Below are positions 15,395-24,012 of a stretch of DNA of 64,000 nucleotides, piece after piece. Every line of letters begins with the position of its first letter. The first letter of the stretch is position 1. A model generated the notes under the pieces. It was not told the origin of the DNA and did not search any database. It saw only the letters and a list, made by a program, of their open reading frames with translations. The position numbers and the translations under genes are program-made. Source of the stretch: Curtobacterium sp. MCPF17_002 (GTDB lineage: Bacteria > Actinomycetota > Actinomycetes > Actinomycetales > Microbacteriaceae); contig NZ_CP126251.1 of NCBI RefSeq assembly GCF_003234115.2, positions 620,001 to 684,000 of the forward strand, in the 5' to 3' direction.

Positions 15395-16282
15395 GTGGAA
15401 CAACAGGACGTGGAACGACCCCGTCGACGCCGCTGGCCGGTCCCGCCCTCGCTGCTGGTCGGCCTCGCGCCGCTCGTGGTCTTCGCGGCGATCAGCGCCT
15501 GGCGCCCCCGCCCGAGCGACGACTACCCGACGCTCGGGCAGACCGTCGAGAGCGTCGTCCGCTCGCTCGTCGTCCCCGAGGGCATCGCGGCGGTCGCCCT
15601 CTGCCTGGTCGTGACGGGGCTCGGCTGGTGGCGCATCGCGACCGTCGACCCGACCCGCACCCGGCTCCGGTGGACGATGCTCGCGCCGCTCCTCATCGCC
15701 GTGGTGTGCATCGTGCGGCTGCCGCTCGTCGACTGGTCCGCCCTCCCCGGGCACTACTTCCTGCTGCTGTCCGTCGGGGTGCTGTTCGTCGGGGTCTTCG
15801 AGGAGCTGATGACCCGCGGCGTGCTGCTCGTCGGACTCCGGCGGCGGCTGCCCGAGTTCGGCGTGTGGATCGCCTCGTGCACGCTGTTCGGCCTGCTCCA
15901 CCTCCTCAACGCCCTGGCCGGAGCGAGCATCGGCGCGACGCTCGTCCAGGTCGTGTTCGCCGCGTCCTTCGGGTCGACGCTCTACGTCGCGCGCCGACTC
16001 ACGGGCAACCTGCTCCTTCCGGTGCTGCTGCACGCGTTCTGGGACTTCGGGTCGATCGCGCTCTCGGCCACGAGCGACCTGGAGGACCCGTCGAAGCTCG
16101 TGCTCGTCGGCCTCGTGGGGCTGTTCTCCTTCGCGGTCCTCGCGCTCGGCGTCGTCGCCGGCGGGGTGATCGCGTGGCGGGACGACCGGCCGCGCCGCCT
16201 GCGGCGCCGGTGGCGGACGGTACCGCCCATGGCGGCCCTCGTGGTGCAGGGAGACGAGCCGCGCCTCCAGGCCGTGGTCTGA
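15395..16282 (+). CDS. CPBP-family intramembrane metalloprotease
   Basis: 295 aa with about 8 membrane helices. CPBP/Abi catalytic motifs are EE-x3-R (E136, E137, R141 in FEELMTRG), a His in GLLHLL (169), and HAFWDF (213-218). These form the intramembrane glutamic protease site used for CAAX processing, bacteriocin immunity or regulated proteolysis; the substrate is unknown. GTG 15395 is preferred for its leaderless -10 box; ATG 15365 is an alternative. The C terminus and stop lie within an inverted palindromic repeat. Confidence 0.85.
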   Translation: MEQQDVERPRRRRWPVPPSLLVGLAPLVVFAAISAWRPRPSDDYPTLGQTVESVVRSLVVPEGIAAVALCLVVTGLGWWRIATVDPTRTRLRWTMLAPLLIAVVCIVRLPLVDWSALPGHYFLLLSVGVLFVGVFEELMTRGVLLVGLRRRLPEFGVWIASCTLFGLLHLLNALAGASIGATLVQVVFAASFGSTLYVARRLTGNLLLPVLLHAFWDFGSIALSATSDLEDPSKLVLVGLVGLFSFAVLALGVVAGGVIAWRDDRPRRLRRRWRTVPPMAALVVQGDEPRLQAVV

Positions 16283-16310
16283 AGCGACCAGCAGCGGACT
16301 GGAGGCGCGG
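16259..16310. repeat. Palindromic repeat, family B, inverted orientation, over a gene end
   Basis: CCGCGCCTCCAG (16259-16270) and CTGGAGGCGCGG (16299-16310) form perfect 12-bp arms. The left arm is coding for the protease C terminus and the stop TGA (16280-16282) lies in the loop. Confidence 0.8.
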
Positions 16311-16328
16311 GGCTGCGAGGCCTGCCGC

Positions 16329-16390
16329 CGCACAACGGAAGTCACCCGGAACCGTGGGATCGTGCGGCTCCGGGTGACTTCGGTTGTGCG
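16329..16390. repeat. Long intergenic hairpin
   Basis: CGCACAACGGAAGTCACCCG and its complement at 16371-16390 pair with one mismatch over 22 bp. It lies between convergent genes, so it may terminate both. I saw no second copy in the window. Confidence 0.75.
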
Positions 16391-16457
16391 AGCGCCCCGC
16401 CGACCCGCCGCACCGCCGCGTTGAAGGCGGCGTACCGGTCCGGGTCCCAGCGCATCC

Positions 16458-17255
16458 CTAGAGTTCGACCTCGAACGGCTCGGTGCGGACCAGCTCGTGC
16501 ACGCCCGAGATGACCTCGCTCGGGCGGAACGGGTACTTGTCGATCTCGGCCTGGTCGCTGATGCCCGTCATGACGAGCACGGTGTGGAGCCCGGCCTCGA
16601 TGCCGGCCTGCACGTCGGTGTCCATCCGGTCGCCGATCATGCCGGTGTTCTCGGAGTGCGCGCCGATCCGGTTCATCGCGGAGCGGAACATCATCGGGTT
16701 CGGCTTGCCGACCACGTAGGGCTGCTTGCCGGTGGCCTTCTCGATCATCGCGGCGATCGCGCCCGTGGCGGGGAGGACGCCCTCGGCGCTCGGACCCGTC
16801 GCGTCGGGGTTGGTGACGATGAAGCGTGCGCCGGCGCGGATGAGGCGGACGGCCTTGGTGATCGCCTCGAACGAGTAGTTGCGGGTCTCGCCGACGACGA
16901 CGTAGTCGGGAGCGGTCTCGGTCATGATGAAGCCGGCCTCGTGCAGGGCCGTGGTCATGCCGGCCTCGCCGATGACGAACGCCGAGCCGCCGGGCATCTG
17001 GGACTTGCAGAAGTCGGCGGTCGCGAGCGCGGACGTCCAGATGCGTTCCTCGGGCACGTGCAGTCCCGACGAGCGGAGCCGGGCGCTCAGGTCACGCGGC
17101 GTGAAGATCGAGTTGTTCGTGAGCACGAGGAACTCCGTGCCCTCGTCGAGCCACTGCTGAATGAGTTCCGGCGCACCGGGGAGCGCCTGGTTCTCGTGCA
17201 CGAGCACGCCGTCCATGTCGGTCAGCCAGCACTCGACGTCGTCGCGGGTTGCCAT
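16458..17255 (-). CDS. HAD-IIA family hydrolase (NagD-like)
   Basis: 265 aa. Motif I LTDMDGVLV places the nucleophile Asp13 and acid/base Asp15. Motif II is LTNNS, Lys is in VVGKPNP, and the acidic motif is GDRMDTD. The large cap between motifs II and III marks subclass IIA (NagD, PNPPase), phosphatases of nucleoside monophosphates or sugar phosphates. ATG 17255 is preceded by GTGAGG. Confidence 0.9.
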   Translation of the reverse strand: MATRDDVECWLTDMDGVLVHENQALPGAPELIQQWLDEGTEFLVLTNNSIFTPRDLSARLRSSGLHVPEERIWTSALATADFCKSQMPGGSAFVIGEAGMTTALHEAGFIMTETAPDYVVVGETRNYSFEAITKAVRLIRAGARFIVTNPDATGPSAEGVLPATGAIAAMIEKATGKQPYVVGKPNPMMFRSAMNRIGAHSENTGMIGDRMDTDVQAGIEAGLHTVLVMTGISDQAEIDKYPFRPSEVISGVHELVRTEPFEVEL

Positions 17256-17452
17256 GGTCCTCACCCTACTGGGCACGTGTGACGGCACCTCGGTGGCACT
17301 GCTCACGTCCGGCAGGCTGTCGCCTCGGAGCAGGCCGGGAGGCGCGGATCGGCTCTTGCGGACTGCTCCCGGACCCGAGATGGTCGAGACACCGAACGCC
17401 GCTCGGCTTTGCCGTAGGGTTTTCGGGACACGTATCGATACCAGGAGGCCCC

Positions 17453-18187
17453 GTGCTCGTCGAACCCGGAACCCCGACCGCGACGCCCCGACCAGCGGCA
17501 GCCACGGCCGCCCTGGCAGGCCCGGCTGCCGTCGCGGACCCGGCTGCCGTCGCGGACCCGGTGTCGGATCAGGGCGGGGTGCCGCGGCGACGCCGTGGCC
17601 GCCCGAACGTGCTGAGCCGCGAACAGGTCATCGACGCGGCGACCGTCATCGCGAACGAGGACGGCATCGACCGGCTGTCGTTCCGTGCCCTCGGACTGCG
17701 GCTCGGCGTCGCCCCGATGACCGTGCACCGGACGATCGGCGGCCTCGACGACCTGCACGCCGAACTCGTCCGGCGCACCGTCGACGAGTTCACCGCGACC
17801 TTCGTCTGGCCGTCCGAGTGGCACGCCGTCGTGCGGGTGTTCGCGACCACCTTCCGCGACCTCATGCTGACGCACCCCCTCGTGCTCGAGTCGCACAGCC
17901 GCCGCGGAGCCCTCGTCTCCACGGAGTCCGACGCCGTCGTGGCGAAGGTCGTCGGCGCGCTCCGCTCGGCCGGCCTGAGCGACGCCGAGGCGATGTACGC
18001 GTTCTTCGTCGTGTACGACTTCGTGGTCGGCCACACCGGGGTGCAGGTCGGCCGGGGGTCGTCCGAGGCCGGGCGTCCGGAGCGGCACGCGCTCGTCGGC
18101 GAGATGGTGGGGTCGCACTCCTACGAGGACCGCTTCGCGCTGGGGATCGACGTGCTCATCGCGGGGATCGAGTCCCGGGTGCGCTGA
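17453..18187 (+). CDS. TetR/AcrR-family transcriptional regulator
   Basis: 244 aa. About 45 low-complexity residues, including the repeat PAAVAD, precede a TetR DNA-binding domain (REQVIDAATVIANEDGIDRLSFRALGLRLGVAPMTVHRTI). An all-helical ligand domain follows. SD AGGAGG (17443-17448) sits 4 bp before GTG 17453, and a TAGGGT -10-like box lies at 17416. No adjacent target gene is evident. Confidence 0.85.
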   Translation: MLVEPGTPTATPRPAAATAALAGPAAVADPAAVADPVSDQGGVPRRRRGRPNVLSREQVIDAATVIANEDGIDRLSFRALGLRLGVAPMTVHRTIGGLDDLHAELVRRTVDEFTATFVWPSEWHAVVRVFATTFRDLMLTHPLVLESHSRRGALVSTESDAVVAKVVGALRSAGLSDAEAMYAFFVVYDFVVGHTGVQVGRGSSEAGRPERHALVGEMVGSHSYEDRFALGIDVLIAGIESRVR

Positions 18188-18206
18188 GGTCGCACCCGCC
18201 CGGCCG

Positions 18207-18212
18207 TACCCT
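18207..18212 (+). promoter_or_regulatory. -10 box of leaderless RNA methyltransferase promoter
   Basis: TACCCT lies 6 nt before GTG 18219, with no SD. Confidence 0.5.
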
Positions 18213-18218
18213 GGACAC

Positions 18219-18854
18219 GTGAGCGCTGTGCCCGAACCGTCCCACGAGCGGACGACGAACGGGGTCGGTCCGCACCCCGAGCCGTGGCCGGACGACCCCC
18301 GGCTGGACCCGGAGCTCCTCGCCGCCGGTGACACCCGCAACGTGGTCGACCGCTTCCGGTACTGGTCGATGGAAGCGATCGTCGCGGAGCTCGACACCCG
18401 CCGGCACGCCTTCGACGTGGCGATCGAGAACTGGCAGCACGACCTCAACATCGGGTCGATCGTGCGGAGCGCCAACGCGTTCCTCGCCGGCACGGTGCAC
18501 ATCATCGGCCGCCGGCGCTGGAACAAGCGGGGCGCGATGGTGACCGACCGCTACCAGCACGTCCGCTACCACCCCGACGTCGAGGCGTTCCTCCGGACGA
18601 TGCGTGACGAGGAGCGACCGGTGATCGCGATCGACAACACCCCCGGTGCCGAGCGGATCGAGTCCGCGGCGATCCCGGAGCGGTGCGTGTTCCTGTTCGG
18701 GCAGGAGGGTCCGGGGCTCACCGACGAGGCCGTCGCCGGCGCGGACGGCCACCTCGAGATCACGCAGTTCGGGTCGACACGGAGCGTGAACGCCTCGGCC
18801 GCCGCCGCGATCGTGATGCACAGCTGGGTCGTGCAGCACGCCGACCTGGGCTGA
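18219..18854 (+). CDS. TrmH/SpoU-family RNA 2'-O-methyltransferase
   Basis: 211 aa. The SPOUT fold motifs are NIGSIVRSANAFLAG (motif 1, catalytic Arg), FLFGQEGPGLTDEAV (motif 2) and ITQFGSTRSVNASAAAAIVM (motif 3, knot). It transfers methyl from AdoMet to a ribose 2'-OH of tRNA or rRNA; the exact nucleotide is not predictable. The leaderless GTG start follows TACCCT. Confidence 0.9.
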   Translation: MSAVPEPSHERTTNGVGPHPEPWPDDPRLDPELLAAGDTRNVVDRFRYWSMEAIVAELDTRRHAFDVAIENWQHDLNIGSIVRSANAFLAGTVHIIGRRRWNKRGAMVTDRYQHVRYHPDVEAFLRTMRDEERPVIAIDNTPGAERIESAAIPERCVFLFGQEGPGLTDEAVAGADGHLEITQFGSTRSVNASAAAAIVMHSWVVQHADLG

Positions 18855-18911
18855 GCGGCGCACCGCGAGAGCGCAGCCGGCGGGGCGGGGGCGACCCGCG
18901 CCTCCAGGCCG

Positions 18912-19910
18912 TCAGCGCGCCGCGGTCGTGCGCCGGGCGACCAGCCGTGGCTCGACCAGCACCTCGGTCGCCGCGAGCCCCGGGTCCGCGATCCGGGCGA
19001 GCAGTCGCTCGCCCGCGCCGCGTCCGATCTCGACACTGCGGTCGTCGATGCTCGTGAGGCCGACGTACCGCGTCGCCGCGAGCGGTGTGTCGTCGTAGCC
19101 CATCACCGAGACGTCCTCGGGGACGCGGAGTCCGCGGGCGGCGAGTTCGGACAGGGCGCCGATCGCCATCACGTCGTTCGCGGCGAAGACCGCGGTGACG
19201 TCCGGGTGCGCGTCGAGCAACTCGGCGACCGCGCTCGAGCCGGCCTCCTCCGTGGGTTCACCCGGGAGGACGACCACGGCGACGTCGGCCGCCTCGCCGA
19301 CGCGCTGCTCGAAGCCGGCGCGTCGTTCGGCCGATGCCGCCGACCGTGCTCCGACGAACCCGAGGCGGACGTGGCCGAGCCCGAGCAGGTGCTCCGCGGC
19401 CATCCGTCCACCGGCGCGGTCGTCGTTCGCGACGGTGTCGGCACGGGGGATCGAGACCCGTCCGCCGGCGATCACGAGCGGCGTGGAGGCGGGGATCGCC
19501 AGGTCGGTGTCGGGCTCGCCGGCGATCACGATGCCCTCGACGCGCATCGAGAGGAAGCCCTCGACGGGGGAGACGTCGAGGCCGGTGTTGAGGAACCGGT
19601 CGGCGACGACGAGGCGGTGCCCCTGGTCCTGCAGCGCCTCGCGGAGGCCGGTCAGCAGGTCCACGAACCACTGGTTCCGGAAGTCGTCGAGGACCACGCC
19701 GATCGTCCGGGAGCGGGTGCCGGCCAGGGAGACGGCCGCGGTGCTCGGCCGGTAGTCGAGCTCCTGGATCGCCTTGAGCACGGCGTCGCGTCGCTGCTGG
19801 CTCACCCGGGGGGAGCGCTGCAGGACGAGCGAGACGAGGGACTTCGAGACCCCGGCGCGCGCGGCGACGTCGTAGATGGTCGCGGGTTTGCCGGCTCCCA
19901 TGATCTGCAT
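18912..19910 (-). CDS. LacI-family transcriptional regulator
   Basis: 332 aa. The N-terminal HTH and hinge (ATIYDVAARAGVSKSLVSLVL ... RPSTAAVSLAGTRSRTIGVV) precede a periplasmic-binding-protein-like ligand domain ending in the dimer segment GYDDTPLAATRYVGLTSID. It probably senses a sugar. The nearest plausible metabolic gene is the epimerase at 21038, but it is not adjacent. The start may be Met1 or Met4. Confidence 0.9.
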   Translation of the reverse strand: MQIMGAGKPATIYDVAARAGVSKSLVSLVLQRSPRVSQQRRDAVLKAIQELDYRPSTAAVSLAGTRSRTIGVVLDDFRNQWFVDLLTGLREALQDQGHRLVVADRFLNTGLDVSPVEGFLSMRVEGIVIAGEPDTDLAIPASTPLVIAGGRVSIPRADTVANDDRAGGRMAAEHLLGLGHVRLGFVGARSAASAERRAGFEQRVGEAADVAVVVLPGEPTEEAGSSAVAELLDAHPDVTAVFAANDVMAIGALSELAARGLRVPEDVSVMGYDDTPLAATRYVGLTSIDDRSVEIGRGAGERLLARIADPGLAATEVLVEPRLVARRTTAAR

Positions 19911-19974
19911 CGACCTCCGTGGCTCTCGCGTCGATCGTAGCGGGGGTGCGGCGTGTTCGAGTGGTGTTCGTTTG

Positions 19975-20025
19975 GTGAGCAGAAATGGTCGGGTTCGCGG
20001 TCTCGACCCGACCGTTTCTGCTCAC
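19975..20025. repeat. Palindromic repeat, family A (copy 2)
   Basis: Arms of 20 bp, GTGAGCAGAAATGGTCGGGT and its complement with one mismatch, around an 11-bp loop. It lies in the promoter region between the divergent LacI and DUF559 genes. Confidence 0.88.
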
Positions 20026-20130
20026 GATCCGCACGTGGTCACTCCTCCACACGGGAGGCGCGGTGCACCTTGTCCACGGAGGTCACGTTCGCCACGTGGT
20101 GCGTGCGCGCGGGGCGCGAGGGTGTCGGGC

Positions 20131-21027
20131 ATGCATCCCCGCCCACTTCCGCCATCGCTCCGGAACCGCGCGTTCGACGTGCGGGCAGCCGACCGTGCGG
20201 GTGTCTCCCGCCAGCGACTCCGGCGGAGCGACCTCGTCCGGCCCACCCGCTCGATCCGCTGGGCTCGAGAACGCCCGCCCGATGCCGTTCGACGGATCCG
20301 GGCGCTGCGACCGATCCTGCTGCCCGGACAGTTCGTCAGTCACGTCTCGGCGGCCGTCCTGTGGGGGCTCCCGGTCCCCGTCGCCGAGGACGCTCCCGTG
20401 CACGTCACGAGCCTGATGCCGGCCGCTCAACCCCGTCGGGTCGGCGTCGTCGGACACCGGCTCACGCCGGACCGGGCCGCCGTCGCCGATCGCTGGGGCC
20501 TCCCGGCCAGCACACCGGCAGCCCTGTGGGTCGACTGCGGCGCCGTGCTGACGGTCGACGAGCTCGTCGTGCTCGGGGACGCCATCGTCACCGAGCCGCG
20601 GTGCCGGACGACGATCGACGACCTCCGTCGCGCGCTCGCCCGGGCCGGGGCGCGAGCCGGAGTCCGGAGGTTGCGGGCGGCGGTCGAACAGGTCCGGGTC
20701 GGGGCCGGGTCCCCGCAGGAGACGCGCGCGCGGCTCGCGATCGTCCGCAGGGGCCTGCCCGAACCCGAGCTCCAGGTCGAGATCCGCGATGCAGCAGGGT
20801 GCTTCGTCGGTCGCGTCGACTTGGCGTACCGCCGGGAGCGGATCGTCATCGAGTACGAGGGCGACCAGCACCGCACGGATGCCGAGCAGTGGGGGAGGGA
20901 CCTCCGGCGGTACCGCGAGTTCGAACGTCTCGGGTGGGCGGTCGTGCGGTGGTCCCGTTCGGACCTCGCACGCCACGTCGACGGCGCCGTCGGTCACCTG
21001 CGGTCGTTGCTCGCGCGCCGGGGGTAG
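20131..21027 (+). CDS. DUF559-type endonuclease-domain protein with AbiEi-like N-terminal region
   Basis: 298 aa. A Vsr/MutH-like fold is visible at the C terminus: RVDLAYRRERIVIEYEGDQHRTDAEQWGRDLRRYREFERLGWAVVRW, with the DUF559 acidic residues. The N-terminal half (RAADRAGVSRQRLRRSDLVRP ... VSHVSAAVLWGLP) resembles the winged helix of AbiEi-type antitoxins. Such proteins are widespread in actinobacteria without a proven role. ATG 20131 is chosen by domain extent. The stop TAG is also the first three bases of the next gene's -10 box. Confidence 0.75.
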   Translation: MHPRPLPPSLRNRAFDVRAADRAGVSRQRLRRSDLVRPTRSIRWARERPPDAVRRIRALRPILLPGQFVSHVSAAVLWGLPVPVAEDAPVHVTSLMPAAQPRRVGVVGHRLTPDRAAVADRWGLPASTPAALWVDCGAVLTVDELVVLGDAIVTEPRCRTTIDDLRRALARAGARAGVRRLRAAVEQVRVGAGSPQETRARLAIVRRGLPEPELQVEIRDAAGCFVGRVDLAYRRERIVIEYEGDQHRTDAEQWGRDLRRYREFERLGWAVVRWSRSDLARHVDGAVGHLRSLLARRG

Positions 21028-21030
21028 CGT
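21025..21030 (+). promoter_or_regulatory. -10 box of leaderless epimerase promoter
   Basis: TAGCGT, 7 nt before ATG 21038. Its first three bases are the stop codon of the upstream gene. Confidence 0.5.
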
Positions 21031-21037
21031 CCGCGGC

Positions 21038-21841
21038 ATGGCGACGCTGCTCATCACCGGGGCTGCGGGACGGATCGGGGCCGCGCTCCGACCCCGTCTC
21101 CTCGCGGCCGGCCACTCCCTCGTGCTGTTCGACGAGCGCACCCCGGACGACCCGGTGTCGGGCGGTGAGCGACTCGTGGTGGGCTCGGTGCACGACCCCG
21201 GTGCGCTCGACGCCGCACTGATCGGCGTCGACACCGTGGTGCACCTGGCCGGCATCCCGACCGAGGCGACGTGGGACGAGCTCGTAGCCGCGAACCTCAC
21301 CGGGACGAAGAACGTGCTCGAGCGGGCGGCGACGGCCGGGGTGCTCCGGGTCGTGCAGGCGAGCTCGATCCACGCTGTCGGTCGTGTGCCGGAGCCCCTC
21401 GAGCAACCCGGCACCGTCCCCGGCGACCGCCTGCCCCGGCCGGACACCTACTACGGCGTGACGAAGGCGGGGATGGAACTGCTCGGCAGCATGTTCGCGG
21501 ACCGGTTCGGCATGTCGGTCGTCTCGGCGCGGATCGGGGCCTTCGGCGAGCAGCCGTCCTCGGCTCGCGCGCTCCTGATGTGGAGCTCCCCGGACGACCT
21601 CGTGCGACTCGTGCTGGCGACGGTCGAGCTCCGCGAGCCCGGGCACCACGTCGTCTGGGCGCTGTCGCGGAACACCGGGTCGCCGGCCGACCTCACCGCG
21701 GGGGAGCGGATCGGCTTCGAGCCGCGCGACGACGCGTCCGAGGTGCTCGACACCGACGCGCGTGCAGCCCTGCCGGCCGAGGACCTCCGGTACCTTGGCG
21801 GCGACATGGCCGACGTGCCGCTCGGGCGCCGCACTTCGTGA
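21038..21841 (+). CDS. NAD-dependent epimerase/dehydratase-family (uronate dehydrogenase-like) oxidoreductase
   Basis: 267 aa. The Rossmann nucleotide loop is ITGAAGRIG (6-14), the active-site Ser region is VQASSIHAVG, and YxxxK is Y139-K143 in TYYGVTK. Length and the SIHAVG/YYGVTK motifs fit the extended short-chain subgroup that includes uronate dehydrogenase. The substrate is inferred only. The stop TGA (21839-21841) is embedded in palindromic repeat A3. Confidence 0.85.
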   Translation: MATLLITGAAGRIGAALRPRLLAAGHSLVLFDERTPDDPVSGGERLVVGSVHDPGALDAALIGVDTVVHLAGIPTEATWDELVAANLTGTKNVLERAATAGVLRVVQASSIHAVGRVPEPLEQPGTVPGDRLPRPDTYYGVTKAGMELLGSMFADRFGMSVVSARIGAFGEQPSSARALLMWSSPDDLVRLVLATVELREPGHHVVWALSRNTGSPADLTAGERIGFEPRDDASEVLDTDARAALPAEDLRYLGGDMADVPLGRRTS

Positions 21842-21894
21842 GCAGAAATGGTCGGGTTCCCTGAGGTGACCCGACCATTTCTGCTCACGAAGTG
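21832..21894. repeat. Palindromic repeat, family A (copy 3, perfect 26-bp arms)
   Basis: CACTTC plus GTGAGCAGAAATGGTCGGGT (21832-21857) pairs perfectly with 21869-21894 around an 11-bp loop. The upstream gene's stop codon lies inside the left arm. The outer CACTTCGTG segment is shared with family C. Confidence 0.9.
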
Positions 21895-21942
21895 GCGCTC
21901 GTCGCGCTCGTGGCGCTCGTGGCGCTCACGAAGCGGCGCGCC

Positions 21943-24012
21943 CTACCCGATCAGGCTCGGGCGCAGGTCGCGCAGCGTCCGCGAGCGGGTCTGCCGCGCG
22001 GTGACCACGAACGAGACCAGCAGGGCGCCGAGGAGCCAGCACGTCAGCACGCCAGCGTCAGACCACGCCGCACCGAGGTCGCCGCCGTACATGGTCTGCC
22101 GGATCGCGTCGACCGAGTACGTCATCGGCAGCGCGAAGTGCAGCGCCGCCAACGGTCCCGGCAGCGTCTGCCACGGGAAGGTCCCGCCGGCGGTGACGAG
22201 CTGCACCAGCATGAGCACCAGGCCGAGGAACTGCCCCACCGAACCGAGCAGCACGTTCAGCGCCATGATGATCGCCGCGAAGGTCGCCGACGCCAGCACC
22301 ATGATCCCGATCGTGGCCCCGGCGTGCACCACGTTGAGGTCGAGCGCGAACCGGACGATGAAGAACAGCGCCACCATCTGCACGAGCCCGAGCAGCGCCG
22401 GCGTCAGCCAGCCGCCGAACACCACGGCGAGGGGCTTCCGCACCGCCGTGATCGCCCGCTTCGAGATGGGCTTGAGGATGAGGAAGAGCGCGTACATGCC
22501 GATCCACGCCGCGAGGGAGATGAAGAACGGCGCGAGGCCGGCGCCGTAGTTCGACGCGGCGGCGACGTCGTCCGTCCCGACCTTCACCGGGTCGGAGATC
22601 ACCGACGCCTGGTCGTTCCGCTGGGACGCGGTCGACGCCGGGATCTTCGTCCGTCCCTCGTCGAGCTGCGACGCGAGCTCCGACGACCCGGTCTGGAGCT
22701 TCGTCAGGCCGGAGGCGAGCGACTTCGCGCCCTTGTCCGCCGACGCGGCACCCGTGGCGAGTGCGGACGCACCGGACGACAGGGTCGGCGCGGCCTTGGC
22801 GAGGGTGTCCGTCCCCGAGGCGACCTGCGTCGCACCGGCGGAGAGCTTCGAGGCTCCGGTGGCTGCCGTCGCGATGCCGGAGGACAGCGTCGGTGCGGAC
22901 TTCGCGAGCGCAGCGGTGCCGGCGGCGACCTGGGCGGAGCCGTCGCGGAGCTGGTCGACCGAGGACTTGGTGGTCTCGTACGTGGTCTTCGCCTCGGCCC
23001 CGGCAGCGTTGACGTCGGACACCGTCTTGGTGATGGCGGCTGTCTGTTCGTCGCTCAGCGTGACGCCCTCGGGCAGGTTCGCCTGGATCTCCGCGAGGAC
23101 GGTGGCGGCGTCGACCGGCTGCAGCGCGTCGACGGTGTCACTCGCCGAGTCGACGGTGTCCGCCAGCGTCTTGTTGCCCGCGGCCACCTGCTGCGCCCCC
23201 TCGTTGAGCTTCGCGGTGTCGGCCGGCAGGGTCGAGGTCTGCTGCTTCGCGGTCGCGAGCCCGGAGGACAGCGTCGCCGCCCCGGACGCGACCTGCTGCG
23301 CGCCGTCGTTGAGCTTCGTGGTCTGCGCCGGCAGCTGCGCCGTGCCCGTGGAGAGCTCGGTCGCGCCGGTGGAGAGCTTGCCGGTGCCGTCCGCGAGCGT
23401 GGCTGCTCCCGTTGCGGCGTCGGACGCGCCCGATGCGAGCTGCCCCGCGCCGTCGACGGCGTCGCCGAGGCTGTCCCGGACGTCGGCGAGTCCGACGAGC
23501 AGGGTCTTCGCCGCCTGCTTGCCGACGCGTTCGGCGACGGCGGTGCGCATGGTCTTGCCGGCCTGCTCGGCGATGGTCGACGCGAGGTAGGAGTTCGTGT
23601 CCGCCGTCGTCATGACGAGCTTCGCCTGCTTCGGGTCGTCGGACTGCGCCGACACGAGCGACTCGGAGAAGTCGTGCGGGATCGTCACGACGAAGTCGTA
23701 GGTGCCGTTCCGGACGCCGGAGCGCGCGTCGGCCGCCGTGGTCTTCGTCCACTTGAAGTCGGCGCCGTCGATCGCCTCCTTCGTGACGTCCTTGCCGTAG
23801 TCCACGTGGTCGCCGTCGAGGGTCGCCCCGGCGTCCTGGTTCACGATGGCCGCGGGGACCTGGTCGAGCTTGGCGTAGGGGTCGCGGTTGGCCCAGAGGT
23901 AGGCGCCGCCGTAGAGCAGCGGCACGACCATGAGCGCGATGAACGCGAGACGTGCGAGCGGGGTCGCGGTGAGTCGCGCCAGTTCGGCGCGGACGAGCGA
24001 GGTGGTGGTCAC
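21943..24012 (-). CDS. YhgE/Pip-type membrane protein (ABC-2-like)
   Basis: 689 aa. The N-terminal helix (LARLAFIALMVVPLLYGGAYLWA) precedes a long extracytoplasmic region built of repeated ASGAxxLSxGxxxLxxG heptad-like blocks, probably an extended helical stalk. About five C-terminal membrane helices follow. This is the YhgE/Pip family, related to ABC-2 permeases, phage-infection proteins and type VII/EsxA-associated exporters. It starts at GTG in a 4-bp overlap with the degenerate ATPase gene. Confidence 0.9.
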   Translation of the reverse strand: MTTTSLVRAELARLTATPLARLAFIALMVVPLLYGGAYLWANRDPYAKLDQVPAAIVNQDAGATLDGDHVDYGKDVTKEAIDGADFKWTKTTAADARSGVRNGTYDFVVTIPHDFSESLVSAQSDDPKQAKLVMTTADTNSYLASTIAEQAGKTMRTAVAERVGKQAAKTLLVGLADVRDSLGDAVDGAGQLASGASDAATGAATLADGTGKLSTGATELSTGTAQLPAQTTKLNDGAQQVASGAATLSSGLATAKQQTSTLPADTAKLNEGAQQVAAGNKTLADTVDSASDTVDALQPVDAATVLAEIQANLPEGVTLSDEQTAAITKTVSDVNAAGAEAKTTYETTKSSVDQLRDGSAQVAAGTAALAKSAPTLSSGIATAATGASKLSAGATQVASGTDTLAKAAPTLSSGASALATGAASADKGAKSLASGLTKLQTGSSELASQLDEGRTKIPASTASQRNDQASVISDPVKVGTDDVAAASNYGAGLAPFFISLAAWIGMYALFLILKPISKRAITAVRKPLAVVFGGWLTPALLGLVQMVALFFIVRFALDLNVVHAGATIGIMVLASATFAAIIMALNVLLGSVGQFLGLVLMLVQLVTAGGTFPWQTLPGPLAALHFALPMTYSVDAIRQTMYGGDLGAAWSDAGVLTCWLLGALLVSFVVTARQTRSRTLRDLRPSLIG

